In this document: in pieces, positions 9,831-18,417 of the stretch
Layout: every line of letters begins with the position of its first letter
Numbering within the stretch: position 1 is the stretch's first letter
NCBI RefSeq assembly: GCF_000701345.1
Contig: NZ_JNIJ01000030.1
Coordinates: forward strand, 1-64,000
DNA length: 64,000 nucleotides
Source of the DNA: Bradyrhizobium sp. URHD0069
Lineage (GTDB): Bacteria > Pseudomonadota > Alphaproteobacteria > Rhizobiales > Xanthobacteraceae
Direction of reading: 5' to 3'
Made by a program: the position numbers and the translations under genes
The notes under the pieces: model-generated
What the model was told of the DNA's origin: nothing
Seen by the model: the letters and a program-made list of their open reading frames with translations, nothing else
Databases searched by the model: none

Positions 9831-10028
9831 ATGGAGTTAGAAGGGGCCAAGAAATCAAAGAAGAAGATCGTTCGGCGTGAATATACGAAGGCCGACGTGA
9901 AGGAATTGCGAGCTCATTCAAAAGCCAGAACGCCATTAGTCAAAATCATGAAGCTGACAAAGAGAACGGAAGGCTCATTGCGCCAAAAGGCGTTGAAGCT
10001 AGGAATTAGCCTCGGGCATCGCAGATAG
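9831..10028 (+). CDS. Small basic HTH-like protein, 65 aa
   Basis: A lysine-rich N terminus (KKSKKKIVRREYTKADVKE) precedes a region (LRAHSKARTPLVKIMK, then TEGSLRQKALKLGISLGHRR) that fits a short helix-turn-helix. Proteins of this pattern are common and conserved in Bradyrhizobium; I take them to be DNA-binding, role unknown. The ATG has no strong ribosome site. The following stretch 10029-10475 holds no gene I can support. Confidence 0.7.
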   Translation: MELEGAKKSKKKIVRREYTKADVKELRAHSKARTPLVKIMKLTKRTEGSLRQKALKLGISLGHRR

Positions 10029-10475
10029 CGGTCATAAATTGGCTCAACTCTGCGTGTCAGCTGGCGCGCAACAGCGCAAAGCTTTTCTACACCGTCCAAG
10101 ATGTCGCAGATCGATCGATGAATATTCATGAAATAGCGTCTTGCTTTTGCGGTCTCGCACGAGATCGCGCAGGCGGATGCTCGTAAAGTTACGGCTTGTG
10201 AAATGTGAAGAAATTCTACGCAAACCTTATGCTCAATCAATTGCATGGCCGGCAGTCGGCGCGAGTTGAACAAACGAAAATTCAGCGGTTTCATGACATC
10301 CTAAAGCGACCCGTTGTACGCAATCCTGATGCACCTAGGGATTTGATACCGGTCCTAATGGGACACCGGATTTTTCTGTGTGGAAGCATGCAAAGGGATC
10401 AGAGCTTACCTGTAGCGCGTCACTGACTTACTACACGGACACGCCGAACGTGTCGGCTCACGTTCGAAGATGAAG

Positions 10476-12365
10476 TTACCCCCGCTTACAGCGTGCCGCG
10501 ACTGCGCCCCGGATAAACGGGCTAAGGCTGAGATCCGAACGATAACCCAATCCATGACCGTCCGGGTGAAGGAGCATCGGAGCGAACATTTCGAGTTGGT
10601 TCTTTGCCCGGCTCATGGCAACGAATAGTAGCCTTCTCTCCTCGTTGACCTCCGCGCGCGACGTGACTCGGTGGGGTGGGATCATGCCGTTTACGACGTC
10701 TAATATCCTGACAACTTGCCATTGCCGACCTTTCGCCGAGTGGATCGTTGAGATGGTGACAACGTCGGCTTGATGGATCTCGTTATCGTCATCATCGGCC
10801 AAGGCAAGCCGGTCTAAATAATTTAGCCAATCGTCGCTTTGCACGGCACTTTCGAACAGAATGCCCTTTTCTTCCTTTGAGAAACCGAGGGCTTTTGCCG
10901 TTTCCAGCCAAGCTATGATTTTCTGGATCACCTGCCTTCTTGGGCTGTTTCGTTTGCGGATCTCTCTGCCAATCGACACGAGGACATTCCAAGCGGGTCG
11001 GCTTGTAGCCGGGATGCGGACATGTTGATCTACCTCCTCCACACCAACATTCTTTGCAGCCTCGCAGATCATGCTCGCCTTTGTTGCGCCGATACCGAGA
11101 ACTAGCCGAACAACGGATAGGCCGGATATGAAATCTAGGGGGTTCAGGAGCCAACGGACGGTCCGACTGAAAGAACTCATCGCCTGCGAGTTCGAGAGTT
11201 GCGGGCCGCCGTTTTTTGCAAACGGTATGCCCAATCGTTCAAGTTCCTCTTCTAGCAGATCCGCTTCGACAATTGTCCGAACGAGAACTGCCTGTTCTCG
11301 AAGCGGCACACCGGCACGACGAGATCGCTTAATCGCAGCGGCGACCTGCCTTGCCTGATGAGGTCCGTCCGGCACATGTCGGATGAGTGGCCACTTGCCC
11401 TTGGGCCGGATCGCACGCATTGGTGCGCCCTTGTCCTCCATGAGCGCATTGCATGCAGCAACGGTGCGCGCTTGGGAGCGATAATTCTCGGTCAGACGGA
11501 TTGTGCAGGCCGGTCGTAAGAACAGGTTCTTTGCTTGTTTCAGACTGCGGACGTTGGCGCCACGAAAGGAGAAGATAGCCTGTCTGCTATCACCTACAAC
11601 GGTAACGCCTTTGCCAGAAGGCCGAAGCTGTTGCAAAATCAACGCCTGTATTCGACTCGTATCCTGATACTCGTCAACGAAAATACGCGCGTACCTTCTC
11701 CGAAGTTGATCTCCGGCTTTGTGCTGACGAAGTAGTATCAGGCACAACCGAAGCAGATCGTCGAAATCGATGACATTATTCTGACCCTTCAGCCGTTGGT
11801 ATTTTCGATAGAGAGCACGAACCGAGCCTGCTGCGGGCTCGTACTTTGGTGCGGTCCGTTTGAGTACCACGGCGAGTTTACGGCAACTATTAATCCGATA
11901 AGTAAATACACGTTTCAGCTCCGATACAGAAAGGCCCCGAAGTTGTTCTCGATCTTTTGACGAAAGCTTTTGCCGCGCCTGAGTTAACAGCGTGTCGACT
12001 GCGTCACCACTAGCGATCGTGAAGTTCGATCCCAGTCCGCAGTCCCCGTAGAATTCCCGGACGATGGTTAGAGCCAGGCTATGAAAAGTGGTACAGCTAA
12101 CGTCATCGCAATTTATTGCATGTTCTCGAAGCCCGGCTAGCCGCTGCCGAAGTTCACGTGTCGCCTTTCTGCCGAACGCTAGCAACAGAATTTTTGAAGG
12201 TTCAACACCAATCCAAATCGCGTGGCCAACGCACGAAGCCAGCAAGTGCGTCTTTCCTGCGCCTGGACCAGCACAAACGATTAGTGGGCGATTACCTTTG
12301 CTTCGATGTGTCGTATGCAGAACCGCGCGGCGTTGATCGGCATCAAGGTCTGATAGATAATTCAT
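10476..12365 (-). CDS. UvrD/PcrA-like SF1A DNA helicase
   Basis: A 629-residue 3'-5' superfamily 1A helicase. I start at ATG 12365 (MNYLSDLDADQRRAV), the usual beginning of UvrD/PcrA proteins, with GGTGA just before it; ATG 12377 is an alternative. Motifs in order: Q motif/Walker A AGPGAGKTH, motif Ia LAFGRKATRELRQR, Walker B DEYQDTS, motif III VGDSRQAIFSFRGA, motif IV LTENYRS, motif V ISTIHSAKGRQW, motif VI EERRLLFVAMSRAK. It lies 70 nt downstream of, and in one direction with, a Rep-like HUH endonuclease, so it is probably a dedicated helicase for that protein rather than the repair UvrD. It is shorter than housekeeping UvrD (~720) and lacks an obvious C-terminal RNA-polymerase-binding tail. 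Confidence 0.92.
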   Translation of the reverse strand: MNYLSDLDADQRRAVLHTTHRSKGNRPLIVCAGPGAGKTHLLASCVGHAIWIGVEPSKILLLAFGRKATRELRQRLAGLREHAINCDDVSCTTFHSLALTIVREFYGDCGLGSNFTIASGDAVDTLLTQARQKLSSKDREQLRGLSVSELKRVFTYRINSCRKLAVVLKRTAPKYEPAAGSVRALYRKYQRLKGQNNVIDFDDLLRLCLILLRQHKAGDQLRRRYARIFVDEYQDTSRIQALILQQLRPSGKGVTVVGDSRQAIFSFRGANVRSLKQAKNLFLRPACTIRLTENYRSQARTVAACNALMEDKGAPMRAIRPKGKWPLIRHVPDGPHQARQVAAAIKRSRRAGVPLREQAVLVRTIVEADLLEEELERLGIPFAKNGGPQLSNSQAMSSFSRTVRWLLNPLDFISGLSVVRLVLGIGATKASMICEAAKNVGVEEVDQHVRIPATSRPAWNVLVSIGREIRKRNSPRRQVIQKIIAWLETAKALGFSKEEKGILFESAVQSDDWLNYLDRLALADDDDNEIHQADVVTISTIHSAKGRQWQVVRILDVVNGMIPPHRVTSRAEVNEERRLLFVAMSRAKNQLEMFAPMLLHPDGHGLGYRSDLSLSPFIRGAVAARCKRG

Positions 12366-12434
12366 GAAATCACCCATACGTAATGAGCTGAGAACTCTCC
12401 CAGCGCGCAAATCCCTGAAATGGAAAGAAGGTCG

Positions 12435-13268
12435 CTACCGTAATCGCGAACGGACAGCCTGCGTTAGCTGACGGCCGTCACCGCCGCCGACGAGAAGATC
12501 GAGCGGATCAATATCTTTAAGGGCGTGGAAAAGGCGAACACGTTCGCCCGGTCGCAGAGGTTGCTTCCGCTGTACGTAAAAAGCTGGAACGTCGATGCCG
12601 AGTGCTCGCTCCCGCTCTTGCTGCCTCTTACGGTGGCAAAACACACGATAGGCGTTCGCCGGCGGCTTTAACATGTAACCGACAAACGTCGGGAGGTGCC
12701 GCTGTTTTACGGCAACAAAGTGCGCCGGAGTCCGAGTTGGGATCATTGTCCCGTACTTTGCAGAACGATTGAGACCGTCAACCAGCGCCTGCATGCCATC
12801 AGCGTTGGTATCCCACATCAACCCGTGCACATGCCAAGAGATGCAGGTGGTGTCCGGAAACAGCGAATTCTGTATATTTGCGTAGTAGCCCGGTTCAATT
12901 ACGAAGATGCACGAACGTCCGCCAGTGACAGTTCGGATCTTGCGTTTCATCTGCACCAGATCAACTGCAGAAGCCACTGGTGTCAGCCAATCGCGATCAA
13001 TAAGGGTGACAAAAAATAGGCTTGGCTGACGACGAAGGTCTCCAGTACAGAACTGATCTTCAACTATATCGCTGAAAGTTGTAGCCCAATCCCGCCGACT
13101 TGCCGGATTTGCAGCTGATGGGTTTGCGATGTGATCTCTACGGATGATCCGTCGCCATATAGGAGAAACAGTGCCTGCATTTCGGGCTGTTTCAAATGCA
13201 TCAATCAGAGAGCTCCGATAATGTTCTTCATTATCCGCGATTTTAGTTGCACCAAAGAAATTCGACAT
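12435..13268 (-). CDS. Predicted HUH endonuclease, Rep-like
   Basis: A 277-residue protein carrying the three motifs of rolling-circle initiators in the right order: motif 1, a hydrophobic strand LFFVTLIDRDW (residues ~84-94); motif 2, CISWHVHGLMW with H146 and H148 as the HUH metal ligands; motif 3, FVGYMLKPP with Y198 and K201 as the Y-x-x-K nucleophile pair. Only one tyrosine is in motif 3, as in single-Tyr Reps. The C-terminal ~75 residues are basic. It is followed by a UvrD/PcrA-like helicase in the same direction, the partner that rolling-circle initiators load. The start ATG 13268 has GAGG upstream inside a hairpin (13272-13297). I did not recognise a named family. A relaxase or transposase of the HUH class is the main alternative. 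Confidence 0.75.
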   Translation of the reverse strand: MSNFFGATKIADNEEHYRSSLIDAFETARNAGTVSPIWRRIIRRDHIANPSAANPASRRDWATTFSDIVEDQFCTGDLRRQPSLFFVTLIDRDWLTPVASAVDLVQMKRKIRTVTGGRSCIFVIEPGYYANIQNSLFPDTTCISWHVHGLMWDTNADGMQALVDGLNRSAKYGTMIPTRTPAHFVAVKQRHLPTFVGYMLKPPANAYRVFCHRKRQQERERALGIDVPAFYVQRKQPLRPGERVRLFHALKDIDPLDLLVGGGDGRQLTQAVRSRLR

Positions 13269-13271
13269 TTC

Positions 13272-13297
13272 GACCTCGTTTCATGAGTTACGAGGTC
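13272..13297 (-). promoter_or_regulatory. Hairpin covering the ribosome site of the Rep-like gene
   Basis: GACCTCGT and ACGAGGTC pair perfectly around a ten-base loop TTCATGAGTT. On the minus strand the 3' arm contains the GAGG ribosome site four bases before the ATG of the Rep-like gene. The stem would hide it in mRNA, or as DNA it could be an operator for the Rep protein. Confidence 0.5.
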
Positions 13298-13737
13298 ATT
13301 TACATGATTGGGAATTCGGCTAATTCGTCGATTATTCCCTATAAACGGCCAATTATGGCCTTTAATTGCAGTTTTAGAGAGGAGCTGTGTGCTTACAAGA
13401 GAGGCCCACTAGTTAAAGGTGTGCAAATTGCTCACCCTTGAGAACTTCAGAATGCAAAATTCTCCTAAGTGCAATTTCGACAATATCTCCGAAGTCCGCA
13501 AGCTGATTGGAAGACGAGAACCGCGAGTTAAATAAGCTCCGGAGATTGAGAGTGTGCTTAGAAGCGAAAGCCCCTAAGAATCAACCTTCCACGTTTTCGA
13601 TGCAGAAGAACTGGCGTGATACCGTGGTTTCCGTTTGCCGCTCCAAAGCGCAGGGCGCTTTTCTCCTGAAAAAGGTGCCTGTGGAGTAAACCCATTTCCG
13701 TTTTTGTCCGCATCGTTCCCGGGCGCGCATGCGAAAG

Positions 13738-13762
13738 GTGACTTCTCTTTAAGAGAAGTCAC
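13738..13762. repeat. Perfect 25-nt inverted repeat
   Basis: GTGACTTCTCTT, a central T, then AAGAGAAGTCAC: twelve perfect pairs with a one-base centre. It lies in the gene-free stretch 13300-14026 upstream of the Rep-like gene, and no T run follows on either strand, so it is not a normal terminator. Candidate protein-binding or replication-origin site. The 12-mer AACTTGTAAAAT also occurs twice nearby, at 13786 and 13925. Confidence 0.5.
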
Positions 13763-14026
13763 TCAAAGCCGACCTGTCCATTTCGAACTTGTAAAATGTT
13801 GATTCAGTGCGATGGCGCGGGCAACAAATGCAGTTTTAGGCGTGGGCAAACGGAGCGGATCTACGGTCCACTGAAGGATGTTCGTGGGAACTTTCGGGAG
13901 AAGCGTTCGCGCCAACCGAAAACAAACTTGTAAAATATTCGGTCGCTTCACGGCGGACGCTGCCCCAAGCAGAAACCAATACTGACCGGGGTGGATTGAT
14001 TGTCATGTTCAACCAGCGAGGAACCT

Positions 14027-14266
14027 ATGCTTAAAGCCTTTAGAGGTGTTACGACTTTTTACGCAAACTCCACGGTTTATATTACCAACGGCAACGACGT
14101 TCAGAAATTAAAAGACTACAACTATCAACTCGAGAGCCTTACGGACGACGGCGATGACATGTGGGTGACGTCCGGAGTAGTAGTTGCGTTGGGAGCTTGC
14201 TGCGAACCGCGCGATGCAATTAGGCAGCTGAAGCACATAATAAAGAGACTCGAATTAGAGCTCTAG
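14027..14266 (+). CDS. Hypothetical protein, 79 aa
   Basis: Start at ATG 14027 after AGCGAGGA. The sequence begins MLKAFRGVTTFYANSTVY and ends in a charged helix (AIRQLKHIIKRLELEL). The pattern of strand-strand-helix could be a small regulator, but I recognise no family. It faces the leftward gene at 14435 across the hairpin at 14335-14373. Confidence 0.55.
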   Translation: MLKAFRGVTTFYANSTVYITNGNDVQKLKDYNYQLESLTDDGDDMWVTSGVVVALGACCEPRDAIRQLKHIIKRLELEL

Positions 14267-14334
14267 CGACAGACCAACAATGCTGGCCCGGCGTTCGGTT
14301 GGCGTGCGAGAAATCCGGTAGGGAATCAGACCTA

Positions 14335-14373
14335 GCCAGCCAGCGTTTTGGCATAACAGTAACGCTGGCTGGC
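14335..14373. terminator. Strong hairpin between converging genes
   Basis: GCCAGCCAGCGTT and AACGCTGGCTGGC form a perfect 13-bp stem with a 13-base loop, between the stops of the rightward gene ending at 14266 and the leftward gene ending at 14435. The T runs are short, so its efficiency as a two-way terminator is an inference. Confidence 0.5.
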
Positions 14374-14434
14374 AATCGTCGCAAAGACTAGCCGGGTCAG
14401 TTCATGCGCGACTCATGGTCTTCGCTGGTACGGA

Positions 14435-14875
14435 TCATCCATCAATCCAAAACTCGTAAGGTTCCGGGCGGGTTGTCTTAGGGTCAGTGTTGGCAGCATG
14501 GCGAGCGCAGTTGGCCACACCACCCGGCTGTTTGAAAAAATAAACTAGCCGGGAAGGCGGTATGTCCCGCGAAAATGCGTATTCCAACGCGCGGGTCCAA
14601 CGGCTCGCCATTTTCGCCTCAAGCGATGGGTAGGTCGCATCAATGATGACTCTTGATGGCTGCAGATCAATTCGGCTCGGTTTACCAACGATCTTTGCCA
14701 GTGCCGTTGTTTTGCGGCGCTTCGATAATCCCCACCGCCAAACAACGCGATAGACGGCTCTGAGGTACTTATAAAAAGCGAAACGGGCTTTGGTTCGGCG
14801 AACATGTGTCGCGGCCAATTGAACGGCTTCCAGTTCAGGGAACTGTTCGACGAGGGTTTTTGATGCGGTGGACAT
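14435..14875 (-). CDS. Hypothetical protein, 146 aa
   Basis: Start at ATG 14875 with AAGGAAA eight bases upstream. The first 70 residues are basic and helical (FAFYKYLRAVYRVVWRWG, KRRKTTALAKIVGK), followed by VIIDATYPSLEAKMASRWT and a C-terminal part rich in polar residues. I do not recognise it. The gene lies alone between hairpins and may belong to the replication module to its left only by position. Confidence 0.5.
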   Translation of the reverse strand: MSTASKTLVEQFPELEAVQLAATHVRRTKARFAFYKYLRAVYRVVWRWGLSKRRKTTALAKIVGKPSRIDLQPSRVIIDATYPSLEAKMASRWTRALEYAFSRDIPPSRLVYFFKQPGGVANCARHAANTDPKTTRPEPYEFWIDG

Positions 14876-15269
14876 ATCGATTTCCTTTTCGATTAAACGA
14901 CATGTCAAATTAGTGTTTTCGCCTCGGCCGAAAATTACTATCCGGTTTGCATTGGCATTTAGCTCAACCGCTGCGCACATGGGGCCGGTGGGCCAACGGG
15001 ATCAATGCCCTCGCGGTAGTGAAAGCATGGTAAATGAGGGCGCCGGCGACCGTGAATGACGGGTGTTTGGGCTCGTGGAGCCGAACAGCTAGGAGACGGT
15101 CATTTCGCCTCAGGCGAAAATACCATCCTTTCGGCGACCAAATCTGCCTGAAATCGATCTTGTAATTGTATCAGGCTGTCGCATTCGCGGCGGTGATCAA
15201 TTCGTTGTCGCAACTGGAGAACCGGGGAGATGCTCAAGGAATTTCGTGAACCAACAAGAGGAGGCGCTG

Positions 15270-15341
15270 ATGAGCGTCAGCTCGCCACGATCGGATGAAC
15301 TGCGGTGGGAATTCGCAAGGCAAAAGCGGCACCGCGTGTGA
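15270..15341 (+). CDS. Possible 23-aa peptide
   Basis: A very strong ribosome site AAGAGGAGG stands before ATG 15270, followed by 23 codons (MSVSSPRSDELRWEFARQKR...). Nothing else supports it; it could be a leader peptide or chance. The remaining 14876-15510 stretch shows only the imperfect hairpin at 15447-15473 (GGGTGACCTG / CAGGTCGCCC). Confidence 0.25.
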   Translation: MSVSSPRSDELRWEFARQKRHRV

Positions 15342-15510
15342 GATCCGAGAAAAGAGTGACAGACGAAATGAGCAAATCCGGAAATCTACAGGGCGAACGC
15401 GGTCGCTACGAGATCAGCAACGGGCCTCGCTCGTGGGTAAAAACGAGGGTGACCTGCCTAAGACAGGTCGCCCCTAAGAGCTCGTTCCAGTATCATTGGT
15501 AAAGCGCAAA

Positions 15511-15840
15511 TCAGTATTCTTCCGCCAGCATGATGGTGATGACGCGTTCGGTGACGGTGGGATCAGCCGGATCGGGGGAATGGAAGGTCAGGGTTCTGTC
15601 GTAATAGTCGATCTTGAACATGATGCTCGCACCGTCAAAATCAAAGGTACCGAAGTCGTGTTCGCCATGCGGGTCGTTGTCCTGGCAAAAGTCGTCGTAA
15701 GTGGCGATGATCTGGACGATGCGTTGGACGGCCTCACGGCCGAGAGCTGCGACGCCGGGCGTCATCACGGCACCGCCGCTAAGCAGGTGCTGACGAAGTT
15801 CGTCGTTGAGCGCACGTATTCGATCGGTGGTTGCGGTCAT
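15511..15840 (-). CDS. DUF3768 domain protein
   Basis: A 109-residue protein that is a full match in pattern to DUF3768: RIRALNDELRQ at the start, VMTPGVAALG, the conserved core DNDPHGEHDFG, KIDYYDRTL, SPDPADPTVTERV and the terminal ITIMLAEEY. The family is frequent on alphaproteobacterial plasmids and islands and its function is unknown. GGAG lies seven bases before the ATG. It is followed upstream (rightwards) by another small leftward gene but separated from it by a terminator, so it probably has its own promoter. Confidence 0.88.
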   Translation of the reverse strand: MTATTDRIRALNDELRQHLLSGGAVMTPGVAALGREAVQRIVQIIATYDDFCQDNDPHGEHDFGTFDFDGASIMFKIDYYDRTLTFHSPDPADPTVTERVITIMLAEEY

Positions 15841-15922
15841 GGTGATCTCCTGGTTGCAAATGATGATGGGAAGTCGAAGGTGATCGACGGTCCCAGCGGG
15901 TTGCAGGGCGAATCAAAGAAAT

Positions 15923-15947
15923 CGGCCCGGAGGTGTTTTCCGGGCCG
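15923..15947 (-). terminator. Terminator after the 198-aa gene
   Basis: CGGCCCGG and CCGGGCCG form a perfect 8-bp stem around nine bases, and on the minus strand the stem is followed by ATTTCTTTG. It lies 11 nt beyond the stop at 15958. Confidence 0.7.
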
Positions 15948-15957
15948 GTAGTGGTGA

Positions 15958-16554
15958 TTAGGCAGTGCCGGGATTGATCAGGGCGACCGTGCCGACGTGG
16001 CGCTGAACCGTTCCCTCGTCGGGATAGTCGCGCCAGCGCAGCGTCAAGATGTCAACCGCCCGCTCGACCACGATGGCTTCCCACCAGCCCTCGATGTGGC
16101 TCGATTGCGCGATGATCAGGTTGCCGGGTTCGATGGCCTGCCAGTCACGGGGCAGGTTGTTAGCTATTGCAATGCCGAGTTCCACATCGCTGACCGTCTC
16201 ACCGATTTTGTCGCTCTTGATGTTGATCGGCACGCCGCCCTCGATGCGCTCGGCCGGACGGCTCTGGGCGGCCTTTAGCTTCTCGTAGAGGTCGCGTCGG
16301 ATCGGTGGAATGAACGACCGGCCGCTGCCGTAGATGCGACCGATGGGCAGCTTCATACCGAGCGCCGTAAACTCCGCCGAGTGGTCGTGCACCAGGTTGA
16401 ACTTCATATCGATGGCGGCGGCTGCGATGTTGTCTTTGAGACCTTGCAGAAACTTGGCTCCTCGGGGCTTGCCATTCTCATCAAGTCCGAAGACGAACGC
16501 CGGAATGACGCTTGCTGGTTTTTGCTCTGTTTTCTTCAGCGCTTTCTTGGTCAT
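15958..16554 (-). CDS. Hypothetical protein, 198 aa
   Basis: Start at ATG 16554 directly after AGGAGGG. The protein opens with a lysine-rich segment (MTKKALKKTEQK), then FVFGLDENGKPRGAKF, and has a C-terminal stretch ending WRDYPDEGTVQRHVGTVALI that resembles a small beta-rich binding fold; the tryptophan-rich GWWEAIVVERAVDILTLRW part is distinctive. I associate it by position with DUF3768 genes on alphaproteobacterial mobile DNA but know no function. A terminator hairpin lies only 23 nt upstream of its start, inside its leader. Confidence 0.65.
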   Translation of the reverse strand: MTKKALKKTEQKPASVIPAFVFGLDENGKPRGAKFLQGLKDNIAAAAIDMKFNLVHDHSAEFTALGMKLPIGRIYGSGRSFIPPIRRDLYEKLKAAQSRPAERIEGGVPINIKSDKIGETVSDVELGIAIANNLPRDWQAIEPGNLIIAQSSHIEGWWEAIVVERAVDILTLRWRDYPDEGTVQRHVGTVALINPGTA

Positions 16555-16572
16555 GAAACCCTCCTGAAAAGC

Positions 16573-16595
16573 AAAAGGGAGCCGAAATGGCTCCC
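16573..16595 (-). terminator. Terminator-like hairpin in the leader of the 198-aa gene
   Basis: GGGAGCC and GGCTCCC pair around GAAAT, and on the minus strand the stem is followed by TTTTGCTTTTC, then at once by the ribosome site of the next gene. This leaves no room for a promoter between hairpin and start codon. Confidence 0.65.
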
Positions 16596-16789
16596 TTGCG
16601 AATGCTTGAAGATGTGTAGGTTCGACCCTTGGGTCGGGCGGTTTTGGCACAATCATGGAAGTAACCCCTAGGTTAGATTGAAATCTCCGCCAGCAATTAG
16701 CCTGCAATATAATTATGCCTAAAATATGTTAGATATTTAATCTTTAATACGTCATAATATACAAAGATGTACTTGATTAAATCTTCTAA

Positions 16790-17779
16790 TTACGCTGTCT
16801 TTAGCCGCGTTTTGCTGCATTTGTCGAAGATATTACAGTAATGCTGGGTACAACCACTGCGGTCATCGATACGATTGCCATTGCAGATATCGAGGCCGTC
16901 AGCCGCGCAGTATTGCCAAATTGCGTGCTGTACGAACCGCGGAAAAACCCTCGGAAAGGCCGGATTGAACCGGCGCGCATCGATCAGGTCTGCCACTGAC
17001 CTGAGGATATCGGCACAGCCGCCTGGTTTGTAGCATCCAGGGCCGTAGGCATGATCGGCATTACATTTGGTGAGGACGCCGGTTCGGTGCAAAAAATTGT
17101 GCACCAGGGTGTCCACGGCAATCATGGCCTTGCCGACCGCAAACCAATGGGGTCGAACCTTCTGAGCACCCATCAGCAGTTCGGACAGCGTCATGGCCAG
17201 GGTCTTGTCGGAAACGCCATAGACGTGGCGCAACGGTCCGATCAAAGCTTCTTGCAGCTCTAACTCGTGTGACAGGTCTGATGCTTGGGTGGCGACTCTG
17301 GAAAGCTGGTGGTCGATCCAGCCCAAGAGATCGTTCTCGGCGATGTCGCGGGTGAACAGATAAAAGCTGTAGGCCGTTTGGTTCAGCCGACCATTCCGGA
17401 GCCGGTGGGTCGGCAGAGGACAGGCGCCAATATGCTCCGGCTCGGAGCAGGATCCGCTGCCTTTGTCATACCGGCATTGGTCGTAATGCCAGTAAGTCTT
17501 AAGGCGAGGGCAGGCTGGTTTTAACGCCATGTTTTCTTTGATCTGGCGCCAACTTGCCGAGCCATGCCGGCGCATATAGTCACGGGCTACGGCATCTGAG
17601 ATGCCCTGGTAGCAAAAGGCGGTCAGGATCACATCGAATAATCTGGAGGTGTCACGGGCCGCTATCGCGGTGGACAAGCCGCTGGTCTGCGCGTCGCGCA
17701 CAATGTCATCCAGAAAGGTCGCTGATCCTGCGACTTCGCAGATCGTCAGGATCAAGTCTGCGGCATGCACCAAGCCCAC
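16790..17779 (-). CDS. Cysteine-rich hypothetical protein paired with a recombinase
   Basis: A 329-residue protein with no ATG at its head: the frame starts at GTG 17779, and coding-like sequence (EEVDIPALTRTIANSLLDPE) continues upstream into the end of the recombinase gene. The C-terminal half has a cysteine cluster (TKCNADHAYGPGCYKPGGC, then QYC, DIC, SGC, HYC, DKC), suggesting a metal or iron-sulfur site; the cysteine spacing recalls helix-hairpin-helix glycosylases, but I cannot show that fold. It is leftward and overlaps or abuts the tyrosine recombinase at 17842, so the two are likely made together. It may be an accessory recombination or DNA-repair protein. Confidence 0.65.
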   Translation of the reverse strand: MGLVHAADLILTICEVAGSATFLDDIVRDAQTSGLSTAIAARDTSRLFDVILTAFCYQGISDAVARDYMRRHGSASWRQIKENMALKPACPRLKTYWHYDQCRYDKGSGSCSEPEHIGACPLPTHRLRNGRLNQTAYSFYLFTRDIAENDLLGWIDHQLSRVATQASDLSHELELQEALIGPLRHVYGVSDKTLAMTLSELLMGAQKVRPHWFAVGKAMIAVDTLVHNFLHRTGVLTKCNADHAYGPGCYKPGGCADILRSVADLIDARRFNPAFPRVFPRFVQHAIWQYCAADGLDICNGNRIDDRSGCTQHYCNIFDKCSKTRLKTA

Positions 17780-17841
17780 CTTGCGAACCAGCGGTTCGTG
17801 GTTTGGTTCGGGATCGAGAAGGCTATTCGCGATGGTTCTTG

Positions 17842-18417
17842 TCAGAGCAGGGATATCAACCTCCTCTGAACGTCACTATCTCCATCGATATACTTTTGCG
17901 TCGTTTGAATGGATCGATGGCCTGCGAGAAGTTGGACGTCTCTGAGAGAGCCGCCCGCCTTGTGAACCAGTCGCGCTGCACGCGTGATAAATGTGCGACG
18001 GCCAGAGTGAGATGAACAACCCTCAAAGCCGAGCGCGTTGTAAGCGCGGCTAAACCAAACCACGATGCTCAGTGGCGTCATCGGGCCGCCACGCTCGGAA
18101 CAAACCACCGGCCCGTCGCCGGAGCACGATTTTCGAAGAAGCGTGAGCGCCTCGCGCAAGTCCTGATGCAGCGGGATCACTCTGCCGCCGCCTTTCTTCG
18201 CAATGTTGTCGTGGAGCTCCAGGACTTGGCTCACTTCGCCGCTGGGCGCAAGCACCATGTCCCAGCTCAGCTTGGCGATCTCGGCCGCGCGAAGGCCAGC
18301 CTTCACCGAGAGTAGAACGATCAGACGGTTGCGGAGTGGATGCCGAGAGCGTTCGGCGAAAAACAAGAGATCGTCGATATGATCAGTCGAAAGCGTCTTG
18401 GCCTGTTTGCCTGCCAT
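17842..18417 (-). CDS. Short tyrosine recombinase (catalytic domain only)
   Basis: A 191-residue tyrosine recombinase starting at ATG 18417 (MAGKQAKTLSTDHIDDLL). All catalytic residues are present: R in KAGLRAAEIAKL, K in KKGGGRVIPL, H..R in SHSGRRTFIT, H in LLAGHRSIQTT, and Y in QKYID near the end. The N-terminal core-binding domain seen in full integrases (~300-400 aa) is absent, a known short form on rhizobial islands. The cysteine-rich gene follows directly and overlaps its frame. This is a second recombination system inside the island, distinct from the integrase at 2398. Confidence 0.88.
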   Translation of the reverse strand: MAGKQAKTLSTDHIDDLLFFAERSRHPLRNRLIVLLSVKAGLRAAEIAKLSWDMVLAPSGEVSQVLELHDNIAKKGGGRVIPLHQDLREALTLLRKSCSGDGPVVCSERGGPMTPLSIVVWFSRAYNALGFEGCSSHSGRRTFITRAARLVHKAGGSLRDVQLLAGHRSIQTTQKYIDGDSDVQRRLISLL

